From contig NZ_WMEW01000006.1 of the NCBI RefSeq assembly GCF_009856355.1, positions 146,284-210,283 on the forward strand: 64,000 nucleotides of DNA, in the 5' to 3' direction. Below are positions 1-8,502 of this stretch, in pieces. A model generated the notes under the pieces. It saw nothing but the letters and a program-made list of their open reading frames with translations. It had not been told where the DNA came from and made no database searches. The translations under genes were made by a program, and so were the position numbers. This stretch comes from Halobacillus litoralis (lineage in GTDB: Bacteria > Bacillota > Bacilli > Bacillales > Halobacillaceae). Each line of letters opens with the position of its first letter. Position 1 is the first letter of the stretch.

Positions 1-298
1 CCACGCCTGATTTTTTCTCTCCGGAGATGCTGCCCATCGTGATGAGTGCAAGGACGAGAACCCCCAGCGTGTTCAGTTGGGAAATGCTCATCATGAACGC
101 TTCTGAAGGCGGCGGGGTCGGCAGGTCGAACACGGCCCCTTCGGGAAGACCGCCGGTGGCTTCAATAATCACCGGAAGGTAGTAGGTGGACAGGGGGTCA
201 ATGATACAGAAGAGAATAAAGACAAGAGGCACCCATATCCATTTGTAATTCCTGAGGATTTCAAGCCATTCCTTCTTATAAATGGTGATCCACTGCAT
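1..298 (-). CDS. yxlG: ABC-2 type transporter permease, YxlG-like (3' end beyond window)
   Basis: The reading frame starts at the ATG at 298 and runs off the left edge, so only about 99 N-terminal residues are visible. The product opens with a short cytoplasmic stretch (MQWITIYKKEWLEILRNYKW) and a first membrane segment (IWVPLVFILFCIID), then a loop and a second hydrophobic stretch ending in GSISGEKKSG, as in ABC-2 exporter permeases that keep a cytoplasmic EKxxG motif after the second helix. It overlaps the end of the ATPase gene by 23 bases, so the two are probably translated together as one exporter. B. subtilis sigY operons end in the same ATPase-permease pair. The substrate is unknown. 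Confidence 0.8.
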   Translation of the reverse strand, partial: MQWITIYKKEWLEILRNYKWIWVPLVFILFCIIDPLSTYYLPVIIEATGGLPEGAVFDLPTPPPSEAFMMSISQLNTLGVLVLALITMGSISGEKKSGV

Positions 299-1193
299 GA
301 TTCTTCACCGCCTTTATAAACAAATCTTCCAACGTCGGCCGGCCGACTTCAAAATGGACGAGCGGCCAATCATCCCGGGAAGCTTCATCGAGTACTTTCT
401 TTCTGACCGCCCCGCTGTCGGTGACATACACGTGGAGGGTTTGTTTGTGTATCTCTACACGTTCAACCGCCGGCCAAGTGCTCACATAGTCCCTCCAACT
501 TTCACTGTCCATCGAAAATTTCAGCGTAAGTTTCTCCATCTGGTGACGGGACTTCACCTCCTCAATGGTTCCTGACTCAATGACTTTCCCTTCATGCATG
601 AGCAGGATTTCGTCACTCACTTCTTCGGCATCATTCAGGATATGGGTGGAATAGAGGAGGATGGTTTCCTTTTTCAGCTCTTCCATTAAATCAAGGACTT
701 CCCGGCGGCCGATCGGATCCAGGGCAGACACCGGTTCATCCAGCAGCAGCACCTTTGGCTGGTGGATGATCGCCTGGGCGATGCCGAGGCGCTGCTTCAT
801 CCCGCCGGAGTATCGGCTGATCCTTTTATTCCGGAACTCCTTCAGACCGACACGGTCCAACGTCCAGTCTGCCTGACGTCCGGCCTTCTGTTTGGATAGA
901 CCGGATAGTCCTGCGGCATAAAGGAGGAATTCCCTGCCTGTCATCCAGCCGTGAAATTGGGGGTGCTGGGGGAGATAGCCGATATGAGCGCGGATATCCC
1001 CGGAGGATTCCTCCAGGTGGACGGTTCCGGAATCGGGCTGAAGCAGCCCGGACATCAGACGCAGGGTTGTCGTCTTGCCTGCGCCGTTCGGACCGAGAAG
1101 CGCCATGCATCTGCCCGCCTCCAACTGAAAGGATAAACGGTCAACGACATGATGCCTGCCGAATGATTTCGTAAGTTTGTTCACCTTCATCAT
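276..1193 (-). CDS. yxlF: ABC transporter ATP-binding protein, YxlF-like
   Basis: A 305-residue ATPase that should power the adjacent permease. Visible motifs in order are Walker A (GPNGAGKTTT, about residues 34-43), the Q-loop (GYLPQHP), the ABC signature (YSGGMKQR), Walker B with the catalytic glutamate (VLLLDEPVSALDP) and the H-loop (STHI). The C-terminal part after about residue 220 is a small accessory domain usual in the drug-exporter/NatA type. The start codon overlaps the end of the upstream PLDc_N gene by 4 bases, so translation is coupled. It belongs to the sigY-yxlCDEFG type operon. Confidence 0.9.
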   Translation of the reverse strand: MMKVNKLTKSFGRHHVVDRLSFQLEAGRCMALLGPNGAGKTTTLRLMSGLLQPDSGTVHLEESSGDIRAHIGYLPQHPQFHGWMTGREFLLYAAGLSGLSKQKAGRQADWTLDRVGLKEFRNKRISRYSGGMKQRLGIAQAIIHQPKVLLLDEPVSALDPIGRREVLDLMEELKKETILLYSTHILNDAEEVSDEILLMHEGKVIESGTIEEVKSRHQMEKLTLKFSMDSESWRDYVSTWPAVERVEIHKQTLHVYVTDSGAVRKKVLDEASRDDWPLVHFEVGRPTLEDLFIKAVKNHAVDHHL

Positions 1194-1405
1194 CCTTCTT
1201 CACTCCTTCCGAAAATAAAGTAGGCGACAGGCCCGAGCGTGTTGACGAAGATGATCAGCAGCACCCACATCCACTTCGGCCCGCGGGTTTGTTTCGTCCT
1301 TGCCAGGCTGATGAGCGCTGTCGCCATCAAAATGATCTGAATGACCATCAGCGGCAGAAGGACAGGAAGGTTTTCAGTGAGCATCTGCACAACCCCTGTC
1401 ATCAT
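1190..1405 (-). CDS. yxlE: PLDc_N domain membrane protein, YxlE-like
   Basis: A 71-residue protein with two hydrophobic helices separated by a short basic loop (LARTKQTRGPKWMWVLLIIFVN) and a C-terminal GPVAYFIFGR motif. This is the signature of the PLDc_N (phospholipase D nuclease N-terminal) membrane module, which lacks any catalytic HKD motif. In B. subtilis the equivalent YxlE takes part in negative control of SigY; that role is inferred here from family and position. Start and stop codons overlap both neighbours by 4 bases. Confidence 0.8.
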   Translation of the reverse strand: MMTGVVQMLTENLPVLLPLMVIQIILMATALISLARTKQTRGPKWMWVLLIIFVNTLGPVAYFIFGRSEEG

Positions 1406-1731
1406 CCCGAACTCCTTTTGGAAAGAGTGACGGCTGTTCCATAGGCCATAATTTCCGAAGCGGCATTGGTGATGGAGGACGTTTCCAGACGGACGGCAAT
1501 GACAGCATCCGCTCCTTTTTCCTCTGCATGTTGAACCAGTCGTCCAATCGCCTGCTGACGGGCGCTGTCCATCATGCTTGTATAATCTTTAATTTCTCCT
1601 CCGACAAGGTTTTTCAGCCCCGCCAGAATATCTCTTCCTACATTTTTCGACTGGACCGTGCTGCCACGCACGAATCCTTTTACTTCCTGAACGTCATAAC
1701 CAGGTACAAAATCAGTAGTTACGATAATCAT
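1402..1731 (-). CDS. YbjQ (DUF74) family protein
   Basis: A 109-residue soluble protein with the YbjQ/DUF74 pattern: an N-terminal strand (MIIVTTDFVPGYDV), GFVRGSTVQSKNVGRDI, then KDYTSMMDSARQQAIGRLVQHAEEKGADAVIAVRLETS. Family members form pentameric rings, but their function is not established. The gene sits inside the sigY-type operon between a small membrane protein gene and the yxlE-like gene, overlapping both. I do not recall a YbjQ gene in the B. subtilis sigY operon, so this looks like a lineage-specific addition. The start is preceded on the minus strand by a GGAGGAA Shine-Dalgarno. Confidence 0.85.
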   Translation of the reverse strand: MIIVTTDFVPGYDVQEVKGFVRGSTVQSKNVGRDILAGLKNLVGGEIKDYTSMMDSARQQAIGRLVQHAEEKGADAVIAVRLETSSITNAASEIMAYGTAVTLSKRSSG

Positions 1732-1909
1732 TCCATGGTTCCTCCTTTTTTTCTTTCTTTGCTTCCTTCCACAGCCTTGCGATCACAAGGGCGAGGGCGG
1801 CGTAAGAGATGAGCAGGGCAGTGATACCTGCCTGCACGGATACAAAAATGATGAGCCCGTAGGCAGTCAGTTGTGCGGCTGTACAAACCGAGATGAGGAA
1901 GATCTTCAT
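1712..1909 (-). CDS. small membrane protein of unknown function
   Basis: The 65-residue product starts MKIFLISVCTAAQLTAYGLI and has two predicted membrane helices followed by a very charged tail (KEAKKEKKEE). I chose the ATG at 1909 because it forms a 4-base ATGA overlap with the upstream yxlD-like stop, the coupling used throughout this operon. The upstream in-frame ATG at 1996 would bury 87 bases inside the previous gene. No family was recognised. Its place in the operon suggests a membrane partner of the anti-sigma proteins or the transporter, which is only an inference. Confidence 0.65.
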   Translation of the reverse strand: MKIFLISVCTAAQLTAYGLIIFVSVQAGITALLISYAALALVIARLWKEAKKEKKEEPWNDYRNY

Positions 1910-2118
1910 GCTGATCGATCCTTCCAGATCGTGTGACACAGGATGATGAACACGATGGTTGGCACTGGGAATTGAATAAGGCCGACGAGGCCCCACAGCC
2001 AGGGCGCCCGGCCGCGCTTTTTAGCCTGGATAAACAAAAGGGTGCTCTGGGTGATCAGAATGGCGGCAATGATCCCCCACCCCCATACAGGAATTTCTTC
2101 AGGTCCGTAATGCTTCAT
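1906..2118 (-). CDS. yxlD: YxlD-like small membrane protein
   Basis: A 70-residue protein with two hydrophobic helices (WGWGIIAAILITQSTLLFI and LWGLVGLIQFPVPTIVFIIL) joined by a basic loop containing KKRGRAPWLWGL. The loop-helix layout resembles the PLDc_N-type proteins. Size and position immediately after the yxlC-like gene match YxlD of B. subtilis, a membrane protein in the sigY operon. It overlaps the yxlC-like stop by 4 bases and the next gene by 4 bases. Confidence 0.65.
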   Translation of the reverse strand: MKHYGPEEIPVWGWGIIAAILITQSTLLFIQAKKRGRAPWLWGLVGLIQFPVPTIVFIILCHTIWKDRSA

Positions 2119-2438
2119 TTATCTACCATCACCATTTCTCTTTTCTCCTTCCACACATACCCGAGCAGCACGACAGCGGCTGCTCCTTGAACGATGATGA
2201 ACAAGGCGGGGATAAAATAAAAGCTGAGGGCAAGCCCGGTAATCATCAAAAGGGCAGCGGCCCATAGCAGCATCAATTCCTTCCACAGCCTTTGGTGCCA
2301 TGCCTGCTGTTCTTCTCTTACAAGCGTTTCAAAATACAGGAGCGGTGGTTCTTCCACGTCCAGGTGCTGGTCAATCTGCTCTGATGCCTTCTGCAGCTTT
2401 TCCTCCAGCGGCGGGGTGTTCCTGTTATCCATGTTCAT
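2115..2438 (-). CDS. yxlC: YxlC-like membrane protein, probable anti-sigma factor
   Basis: A 107-residue protein whose first 65 residues are charged and probably cytoplasmic (EEKLQKASEQIDQHLDVEEPP), followed by two membrane helices (LWAAALLMITGLALSFYFI and ALFIIVQGAAAVVLLGYV). It is encoded directly after the sigma factor, overlapping it by 14 bases, and has the length and layout of YxlC. In B. subtilis YxlC is the main negative regulator of SigY. No zinc-binding HxxxCxxC anti-sigma motif is present. The regulatory role is inferred from position and family. Confidence 0.75.
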   Translation of the reverse strand: MNMDNRNTPPLEEKLQKASEQIDQHLDVEEPPLLYFETLVREEQQAWHQRLWKELMLLWAAALLMITGLALSFYFIPALFIIVQGAAAVVLLGYVWKEKREMVMVDK

Positions 2439-2943
2439 TCAACTCCTTCCGCAGCTTTTCCATGCCGTAGTGCACCCGTGATTTTACCGTGCCGGTCCTG
2501 GACTTCGTCATTTTAGCAATTTCTTTGTATTCAAAGCCGTAGTAGTGCTTGAGCAGCACAGGGATCCGGTATTTTTCCTCAAGGTTCCAGAGAGCCTCCT
2601 GAACGTCATACCATTCCTCCGGGAGCTGCTTGGTGGTCTGCAGCTGGATTCGTTCCTTTTCCTGCTGCTCCAGTTTTTCATTTCTCTGCTGTTTTCTTCG
2701 TGCATCGATATAGGTGTGGGTGGCAATCTGGATCAGCCAGGTGGAGAATTTGGACGTCCCCCGGTACTGGTCAATCTTCTGGACAGCTTTTATGAACGTG
2801 TCCTGGGTGACGTCATAGGCCAGCTGTTCATCGCCGCACATTTTCCACACATATTTCATCACGAAGGCGTAGTTGTCTTTCAAAAGCCGGGCAAGACTTT
2901 CTTCATCTCCATTCCTGGCCCGTGTCATATCGTTGGCTTCCAT
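2425..2943 (-). CDS. sigY: ECF-family RNA polymerase sigma factor, SigY-like
   Basis: The product has the two ECF sigma regions: region 2 (ESLARLLKDNYAFVMKYVWK... LAYDVTQDTFIKAVQKIDQY with the FSTWLIQIATH helix) and region 4 (WNLEEKYRIPVLLKHYYGFEYKEIAKMT followed by TGTVKSRVHYGMEKLR), about 172 residues in total. The ATG at 2943 is preferred because a GAGAGG Shine-Dalgarno lies 7 bases before it. The ATG at 2949 is only one base from that site, and a start at 3015 would precede the ECF promoter seen at 2974-2999. Gene order after it is that of sigY-yxlCDEFG. The promoter matches ECF type, so autoregulation is likely. Confidence 0.88.
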   Translation of the reverse strand: MEANDMTRARNGDEESLARLLKDNYAFVMKYVWKMCGDEQLAYDVTQDTFIKAVQKIDQYRGTSKFSTWLIQIATHTYIDARRKQQRNEKLEQQEKERIQLQTTKQLPEEWYDVQEALWNLEEKYRIPVLLKHYYGFEYKEIAKMTKSRTGTVKSRVHYGMEKLRKELNEHG

Positions 2944-2973
2944 AATCATTCCTCTCTTCCCGCCTGTATATAA

Positions 2974-2999
2974 GACGTCTCTGAATGCAGAGGCGTTCA
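2974..2999 (-). promoter_or_regulatory. ECF-type promoter of the sigY-like operon
   Basis: On the minus strand TGAAC (2995-2999) and CGTC (2974-2977) are separated by exactly 17 bases. AAC in the -35 and CGTC in the -10 are hallmarks of Bacillus ECF sigma promoters, including the autoregulated sigY promoter. The site lies about 30 bases upstream of the chosen sigma-factor start codon. Assignment to SigY itself is inferred from position. Confidence 0.72.
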
Positions 3000-3150
3000 A
3001 AAGAAATCCTGTCATTTTTTAAAAGTGCTTCTCCTGAATGGAAAGGGGGTATCCCGGAGCCGTTCAGCGTTTCTTTTATTATAAACAGATAGCTTTGAAG
3101 AACCGCAGCGGTTTGTTATGGTGGGAATAGAGCAGCTGGAAATTCTCCTG

Positions 3151-3179
3151 TTGACTTTATTATCTGAATTTTATAGACT
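3151..3179 (+). promoter_or_regulatory. Probable SigA promoter of the trp operon
   Basis: TTGACT (3151-3156) and TAGACT (3174-3179) are spaced by 17 bases. The predicted transcript would begin around 3186, placing the whole triplet cluster at 3212-3277 inside the leader RNA. Confidence 0.6.
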
Positions 3180-3211
3180 GTGAGAAAGTATTTTATAAAT
3201 GAATACAAAGT

Positions 3212-3277
3212 TAGTTGAGAAGAGAATGAGTTGAGTTGAGGAATAGGATGAGCAGAGCAGAGCCGAGTAAGAGCGAG
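3212..3277 (+). promoter_or_regulatory. TRAP (MtrB) binding site in the trp leader
   Basis: Twelve GAG or TAG triplets at 3212, 3217, 3222, 3228, 3233, 3238, 3244, 3250, 3255, 3260, 3265 and 3271 are separated by 2-3 bases, and a thirteenth follows at 3275 after one base. TRAP is an 11-subunit ring that binds tryptophan and wraps RNA carrying 9-11 (G/U)AG repeats with this spacing. The cluster lies between the promoter and trpE. The mtrB gene is not in this window. Confidence 0.92.
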
Positions 3278-3335
3278 GAACCGCCGGACGTACGGAGCTG
3301 GTAGGTTGCCTGGCCGAACCCCTTTATTTCATCCA

Positions 3336-3385
3336 CTCATTTATCATTCCTCAACGTCTCGTTCTCCATAAACCTATTATGGAGA
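3336..3385 (+). promoter_or_regulatory. Leader switch: anti-TRAP-site strand and trpE SD-sequestering hairpin
   Basis: TCTCCATA (3363-3370) and TATGGAGA (3378-3385) form an 8-bp stem around a 7-base loop that covers the trpE Shine-Dalgarno GGAG. The CTC-rich strand 3336-3366 can instead pair with the TRAP site: 3246-3252 with 3336-3342, 3235-3244 with 3346-3355 (10 perfect pairs), and 3222-3230 with 3358-3366 (9 pairs, one wobble). TRAP binding to the triplets should therefore free this strand to close the SD hairpin. This is the logic of trpE translational control in B. subtilis. No T-tailed attenuator hairpin was seen in the leader. Confidence 0.7.
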
Positions 3386-3394
3386 GGTGAGCGA

Positions 3395-4900
3395 ATGACC
3401 ACTTACGAAACATTTCAAACCGATGCGGAAGTGTACCGCACCATTCCCATCAGTCAATCCTTTTTTACAGATACGATTACACCCATTCATATGTTTCATG
3501 CATTGAAAGATGAAGCTGTCTTTATGCTTGAAAGCCAGGACCCGGAATCCCCGTGGTCGAACTTTTCCTTCATTGGACTCGATCCGATGGTTCAGGTGAA
3601 AGAAAAAGGCGGACGGTTTCTAATTGAAGACTACCGTAGGCAGACAAAAGAATACGAGGAAAGTTTTAAGGCCGCTTATGAAAGAGTGGTCCGTGACCTG
3701 GAGGTAAAGCAGCCGGAAATCGACCTTCCATTTAAAGGGGGCGGTGTCGGTTACATCAGCTATGATGCCATCTCAGATTTCGAACCGGTGGAACCGGCGG
3801 AACAGGATGATCTCAATCTTGCCCGTTACCATCTGCTGTTCTGCCAGACCCTGATCGCCTACCATCATAAAACAAAAGAAACGACCATTCTTTCCTTTGG
3901 AAGGGTGGATGATCAAGCCGCCTCAAAAGAGGTTTATGATTCGACGAAGGAACGAATCAAGGAGATTACGAGCCGTTTAAGAAAAGGCAGCGATCTAGAG
4001 GATCTGATGCTTGGTGAAGAGGCAGGGCAGGAACAGGAACTGGTTCTTTCCAGCAACTATAAGCCGGAAAAATTCAAGCAGGATGTGGAAACGATCAAAG
4101 AGTACATCCGGGCGGGCGATGTTTTTCAGGCTGTATTATCCCAGCGCTTCCACACCATCACAGACCGTACAGGCTTCGAGCTTTACCGGGTGCTGCGGAA
4201 AGTGAACCCTTCCCCTTATATGTTCTACCTGAATATGGAGGATGTTGAAGTGATCGGCAGTTCACCAGAGCGGCTGCTGGAAGTGCAGAACGGTCAGCTT
4301 GAAATCCATCCCATCGCCGGAACACGGAAGCGCGGAGGTACTCAGGAGGAAGACGACCAGCTGGCTGAAGAACTGCTTGCAGATGAAAAAGAACTGGCTG
4401 AGCACCGGATGCTTGTCGATCTTGCCAGGAACGATATCGGCCGTGTTGCTGAATTCGGAAGTGTGGATGTCCGGGAGTATATGACGATCGGACGCTTCTC
4501 CAAGGTCATGCACATCATCAGTAAAGTGACCGGGCAGCTGAAGGACGGGGTTTCACCAATCGATGCCCTTATTTCATCCTTCCCGGCCGGAACGTTATCC
4601 GGTGCCCCGAAGGTCAGGGCCATGCAGATTCTTCGTGAGCTGGAGCCGACGCCCCGGAATCTTTATGGCGGCGGCATCCTTTACCTCGGTTTTGACGGGA
4701 ATATCGATTCCTGTATTACCATCCGTACGATGACTTTAGCGGATAAGCATTTATACATTCAGGCAGGAGCCGGTGTCGTGGCTGATTCCGATCCTGAAGC
4801 TGAATATCAGGAAACATTGAACAAAGCAAGCGCATTGAAGAGAACGATCGAGTTAGCCGAGCAGGTATTTTCGAGCCGAGAAGGAGTGGAGACGAGATGA
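3395..4900 (+). CDS. trpE: Anthranilate synthase component I
   Basis: TrpE converts chorismate to anthranilate, using ammonia delivered by the TrpG/PabA subunit. The 501-residue protein has the N-terminal Trp-feedback motif (LESQDPESPWSNFSFIG, from about residue 47) and the C-terminal chorismate-binding fold with PIAGTRKRGG, HRMLVDLARNDIGR, FPAGTLSGAPKVRAM and GGGILYLGFDGNIDSC. Length is typical of the family. A GGAGAGG Shine-Dalgarno lies 7 bases upstream and can be masked by the hairpin at 3363-3385. Its last 4 bases overlap trpD. It is the first gene of the TRAP-controlled operon. Confidence 0.97.
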   Translation: MTTYETFQTDAEVYRTIPISQSFFTDTITPIHMFHALKDEAVFMLESQDPESPWSNFSFIGLDPMVQVKEKGGRFLIEDYRRQTKEYEESFKAAYERVVRDLEVKQPEIDLPFKGGGVGYISYDAISDFEPVEPAEQDDLNLARYHLLFCQTLIAYHHKTKETTILSFGRVDDQAASKEVYDSTKERIKEITSRLRKGSDLEDLMLGEEAGQEQELVLSSNYKPEKFKQDVETIKEYIRAGDVFQAVLSQRFHTITDRTGFELYRVLRKVNPSPYMFYLNMEDVEVIGSSPERLLEVQNGQLEIHPIAGTRKRGGTQEEDDQLAEELLADEKELAEHRMLVDLARNDIGRVAEFGSVDVREYMTIGRFSKVMHIISKVTGQLKDGVSPIDALISSFPAGTLSGAPKVRAMQILRELEPTPRNLYGGGILYLGFDGNIDSCITIRTMTLADKHLYIQAGAGVVADSDPEAEYQETLNKASALKRTIELAEQVFSSREGVETR

Positions 4901-5919
4901 AACAAACGTTGAGCAGGGTTGTAGCCGGAGAGTCCATGAACGAGCAGGAAGCCTTTGAAACGATGAACACGATCATGAATGGAGGAGCCACCACCGGTCA
5001 GTTGATGAGTATGCTGAGCGTCATGAGCTACCGGGGAGAAACCGTCGAGGAGATGACCGGTTTCGTCCGGGCCATGCGTGAGAACATGACGAAAATGGAT
5101 GTGGACGATGCTTCAATCGTAGACACATGCGGGACCGGGGGCGATGGTGCGTCCACCTTCAACATTTCGACGGCGGTATCACTCGTTCTTGCCAGTATGG
5201 GGGTGAAGGTCGCCAAGCACGGCAACCGGAAAGTTTCCTCCAAAAGTGGAAGTGCCGATGTTCTGGAATCTCTCGGTGTTCCGATTGATACGACACCGGA
5301 GCAGGGAGCCAAAGCCCTCCAGGAAAAGGGGATGACCTTCATGTTCGCTCCCCTCTACCATCAGGCGATGAAGCACGCGGGTCCTGCCCGTCAGGAGCTT
5401 GGATTCCGCACAGTTTTCAATCTGCTGGGACCGATGTCCAACCCGGCCAACGCCAGACGGCAGTTGATTGGGATTTATGACACAGCGTATGCCGAGAAAA
5501 TGGCTGAAACCCTGTATAAGCTTGGTTCTGAGCACGTCCTTCTTGCCACCGGCCGGGACGGTCTGGACGAAATTACAATTACCGGGGAAACCGACCTTGT
5601 GGAAATGAAAGACGGGAATATCCGCCGCTTTACCATTAAGCCGGAAGACTTCGGGATGAACAGAGGAAATATTGAAGACATCCAAATTACAGAAACCGAG
5701 GAAAGTGCCGCGATCATTAAAGACGTCCTGTATAACCGGGCAGGAGAGACAGCCGCATCCATTGTAACGTTGAACGCAGCAGCGGGGCTTTATGTAGCTG
5801 GGAAGGCGGATACGTTGGAAGACGGCGTCGAACAGGTCCAGCAGGCCATTCAATCCGGCAGGACCAGGGAATACTATGAATCTATTGCATCAGAAAGGGA
5901 GAATCGCCAGTATGCTTGA
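4897..5919 (+). CDS. trpD: Anthranilate phosphoribosyltransferase
   Basis: TrpD transfers the phosphoribosyl group of PRPP to anthranilate. The 340-residue protein carries the glycine-rich PRPP-binding motif [15 protein letters not shown] (about residues 75-89), followed by [21 protein letters not shown] and the metal-binding region around GLDEIT. Start overlaps the trpE stop by 4 bases (ATGA), and the end overlaps the trpC start by 8 bases. Nothing unusual was seen. Confidence 0.97.
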   Translation: MKQTLSRVVAGESMNEQEAFETMNTIMNGGATTGQLMSMLSVMSYRGETVEEMTGFVRAMRENMTKMDVDDASIVDTCGTGGDGASTFNISTAVSLVLASMGVKVAKHGNRKVSSKSGSADVLESLGVPIDTTPEQGAKALQEKGMTFMFAPLYHQAMKHAGPARQELGFRTVFNLLGPMSNPANARRQLIGIYDTAYAEKMAETLYKLGSEHVLLATGRDGLDEITITGETDLVEMKDGNIRRFTIKPEDFGMNRGNIEDIQITETEESAAIIKDVLYNRAGETAASIVTLNAAAGLYVAGKADTLEDGVEQVQQAIQSGRTREYYESIASERENRQYA

Positions 5920-6673
5920 AACCATCTTAGCTGTGAAGCATCAGGAAATTGAAAAAATGTACCTGCCTGAGGAGCAATCGTTTCCAAGGCATTCTTTATA
6001 TGAAGCATTGAATAAGGCGGATCCGTCGGGATTGATTGCTGAAGTGAAGAAAGCTTCCCCTTCCAAAGGAATCATCCGGGAAGACTTCAATCCCGTCCGC
6101 ATTGCGCATGAGTACGCCCAGTCCGGCGCCCATGCCATATCTGTTTTGACTGATCAGCACTTTTTCCAGGGGCATCGCGATTATTTAACACAGATCAAGC
6201 AGGTCGTGGATATTCCTGTTATGAGGAAGGACTTCATCATCGATTCCGCCCAGGTCGTAGAAAGTGCGTATATCGGAGCCGATGCGATTCTTTTGATCGG
6301 CGAGGCTCTCGAAGCGGAGAAGCTTCACGAGCTGTATAACCAGGCCTATGAGCTGGGAATGGAAGTGCTGGTGGAAGTCCACAGCGAAGATACCCTTGAA
6401 AAAGTGCTGAACCAGTTCACGCCGAAAATCCTCGGTATCAACAACCGCAATCTTCATACGTTTGAAACCTCCTTGAAGCAGACCCAACGGATGGCGGCTC
6501 TGGCGCCTGAGGAATCGCTGCTCGTTTCGGAAAGCGGCATCTTCACAAATGAAGATGTTCAACAAGCCGCCGGATTTGGAGCGAAAGGCGTTCTTGTAGG
6601 AGAATCTCTGATGAGGCAGGATGACATCAAAAAAGCAGTACGTACACTGCTTGAGGGAGTGGAGGTCCGGTGA
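5912..6673 (+). CDS. trpC: Indole-3-glycerol phosphate synthase
   Basis: TrpC decarboxylates and closes the ring of CdRP to give indole-3-glycerol phosphate. The (beta/alpha)8 barrel shows the conserved [10 protein letters not shown] catalytic-lysine motif (about residue 46 onward), RKDFIID, INNRNL and VSESGI. I place the start at the ATG at 5912 ([16 protein letters not shown]), preceded by GGGAGA at 9 bases and overlapping the end of trpD, giving 253 residues. An in-frame ATG at 5876 lies deep inside trpD without a ribosome site. The stop overlaps the trpF GTG start. Confidence 0.95.
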   Translation: MLETILAVKHQEIEKMYLPEEQSFPRHSLYEALNKADPSGLIAEVKKASPSKGIIREDFNPVRIAHEYAQSGAHAISVLTDQHFFQGHRDYLTQIKQVVDIPVMRKDFIIDSAQVVESAYIGADAILLIGEALEAEKLHELYNQAYELGMEVLVEVHSEDTLEKVLNQFTPKILGINNRNLHTFETSLKQTQRMAALAPEESLLVSESGIFTNEDVQQAAGFGAKGVLVGESLMRQDDIKKAVRTLLEGVEVR

Positions 6674-7326
6674 GGGAACCTATTGTGAAATTGTGCGGCA
6701 ACCAATCGCTTTCTGATACAGCGAAAACGGCTTCCTCCAAAGCCTCTCATCTCGGCTTCATTTTTGTGAAGCGTACGAAGCGTTACGTCCGACCTGAACG
6801 TGTCGGCCGGTGGATACGGAAGGTCCGTCCGCGTCAGAAGCTTGTCGGTGTGTTCATTGATCCAACCGTTGAGGAGCTCGAGGAAATCCTCCATTTCGTT
6901 CCTCTTGACGTCATTCAGCTGCACGGGAACGAAACGGTTTCCCAGCTTCTTCAGATTAAAGAGGCGTTCGGTCTTCCTGTCTGGAAGGTGGTTCATCATC
7001 AGGATGGAGGTCTTGATCAGATGGACATTTTCAAAGGCGTAGCTGACGGCTTCATCGTTGACAGCAAAGTTGGGGGAGCATCCGGAGGCACGGGCGTCCG
7101 GTTTGACTGGGAAGCGGTCCCTGCCTACAGGGATGCCGCGTTTGACCAGGGAGTGCCCTGCCTGATCGCTGGAGGCATCAAGCCTGAAAACGCCGGGGAA
7201 CTGTTGAGTTACCAGCCGGAGGGCATCGATATTTCAAGCGGAATTGAACGAGAAAATAAAAAAGACATTGGTAAAATACAAGCGATTATGAAAGAGGTGG
7301 AAGCAAATGTTGCAAGCATTTCCTGA
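6670..7326 (+). CDS. trpF: Phosphoribosylanthranilate isomerase
   Basis: TrpF performs the Amadori rearrangement of PRA to CdRP. The 218-residue barrel has the N-terminal [10 protein letters not shown] segment (the KxCG catalytic cysteine motif), RYVRPERV for phosphate contact, the catalytic aspartate in FIVDSKVGG and the terminal GIDISSGIE motif. The start codon is a GTG at 6670 that overlaps the trpC stop (GTGA) and has GGAGGT just upstream. The end overlaps trpB by 20 bases. Confidence 0.95.
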   Translation: MREPIVKLCGNQSLSDTAKTASSKASHLGFIFVKRTKRYVRPERVGRWIRKVRPRQKLVGVFIDPTVEELEEILHFVPLDVIQLHGNETVSQLLQIKEAFGLPVWKVVHHQDGGLDQMDIFKGVADGFIVDSKVGGASGGTGVRFDWEAVPAYRDAAFDQGVPCLIAGGIKPENAGELLSYQPEGIDISSGIERENKKDIGKIQAIMKEVEANVASIS

Positions 7327-8500
7327 TATCAAAGGCCGGTTCGGTGACTTCGGAGGCAAATACGTGCCGGAAACGTTGATGGGCCCGCTCCAGGAGCTTG
7401 AAGAAGCTCTGGATGAAGCTATGGCGGACCCCGAATTCCAAAATGAATACCATCATGTGCTCAAAGAATACGCGGGGCGCCCGACTTCTTTGACGTATGC
7501 CGATAAAATTTCCGATCATCTCGGCGGGGCGAAAATCTACTTGAAGCGTGAGGATTTAAATCATACCGGCGCTCACAAACTGAATAATGCCATTGGACAG
7601 GCTCTTCTCGCTAAGCGGATGGGGAAAGAGAAAATCATTGCTGAAACCGGAGCCGGTCAGCATGGTGTCGCTTCTGCCACTGTCGCAGCCAAGTTCGGCC
7701 TGGAATGCATCGTATTTATGGGAGAAGAAGATATCCGCAGGCAGGAATTGAACGTGTTCCGTATGAAGCTTCTCGGTGCTGAAGTCGTTTCTGTTTCCAG
7801 CGGGAACGGCACATTGAAGGATGCAACGAACGAAGCGATCCGCTACTGGGTCGCGAATTGTGAAGACCACTTCTACCTGATCGGTTCGGTTGTCGGTCCA
7901 CATCCGTATCCACGAATGGTCCGTGATTTCCAGCGCATCATCGGAGACGAATCAAGACGTCAGTTCCTTGAGGTTGAAGAAACTCTTCCGGACCGTATTT
8001 ACGCCTGTGTCGGCGGCGGCAGTAATGCAATGGGAATGTTCTACCCGTTTCTTCAGGACGAAAGCGCCCTCGTTGGTGTCGAAGCAGCCGGGAAAGGAAT
8101 TGACACACCAGAGCATGCGGCTACCCTTTCCAAAGGGACACCAGGTGTCATTCACGGATCGCTGACATACTTGATGCAGGATGATAACGGACAAATCACA
8201 GAACCTTATTCCATCTCTGCAGGCCTTGACTATCCAGGCATCGGCCCTGAGCATGCCCATCTCTTCCAAACGAAGCAGGTCCGCTATGAAGCTGTGACGG
8301 ATCAGGAGGCCCTCGATGCTCTCAAGCTTCTTACGCAGACAGAGGGAATTATTCCTGCGATTGAAAGTGCCCATGCTCTTGCTCAGGCTTTCAAGGAAGC
8401 CGGAAGCATGGAAGCGGATCAGACCATTCTTATCAACCTGTCCGGACGCGGGGATAAGGATATGGCAACATTAATGGAACATTTCCAGGAGGAGGTTTAA
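7307..8500 (+). CDS. trpB: Tryptophan synthase beta subunit
   Basis: TrpB condenses indole with serine, using PLP. The 397-residue protein has the PLP lysine in [16 protein letters not shown], the [10 protein letters not shown] motif with the catalytic glutamate, the phosphate-binding GGGSNA loop and HAGLDYPG-like [14 protein letters not shown]. It starts inside trpF with an AGAGGTGG Shine-Dalgarno and ends 2 bases before trpA, so alpha and beta subunits are made together for the channelled complex. Confidence 0.97.
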   Translation: MLQAFPDIKGRFGDFGGKYVPETLMGPLQELEEALDEAMADPEFQNEYHHVLKEYAGRPTSLTYADKISDHLGGAKIYLKREDLNHTGAHKLNNAIGQALLAKRMGKEKIIAETGAGQHGVASATVAAKFGLECIVFMGEEDIRRQELNVFRMKLLGAEVVSVSSGNGTLKDATNEAIRYWVANCEDHFYLIGSVVGPHPYPRMVRDFQRIIGDESRRQFLEVEETLPDRIYACVGGGSNAMGMFYPFLQDESALVGVEAAGKGIDTPEHAATLSKGTPGVIHGSLTYLMQDDNGQITEPYSISAGLDYPGIGPEHAHLFQTKQVRYEAVTDQEALDALKLLTQTEGIIPAIESAHALAQAFKEAGSMEADQTILINLSGRGDKDMATLMEHFQEEV

Positions 8501-8502
8501 AC

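Noticed and set aside
3278..3330. Possible Rho-independent attenuator in the trp leader
   Set aside because: Only short GGTT/AACC pairings were found and no T run follows, so I could not support a terminator there.
5179..5853. Open frame of 224 codons antisense to trpD
   Set aside because: It lies entirely within trpD, lacks a ribosome site and motifs, and reflects codon bias of the real gene.
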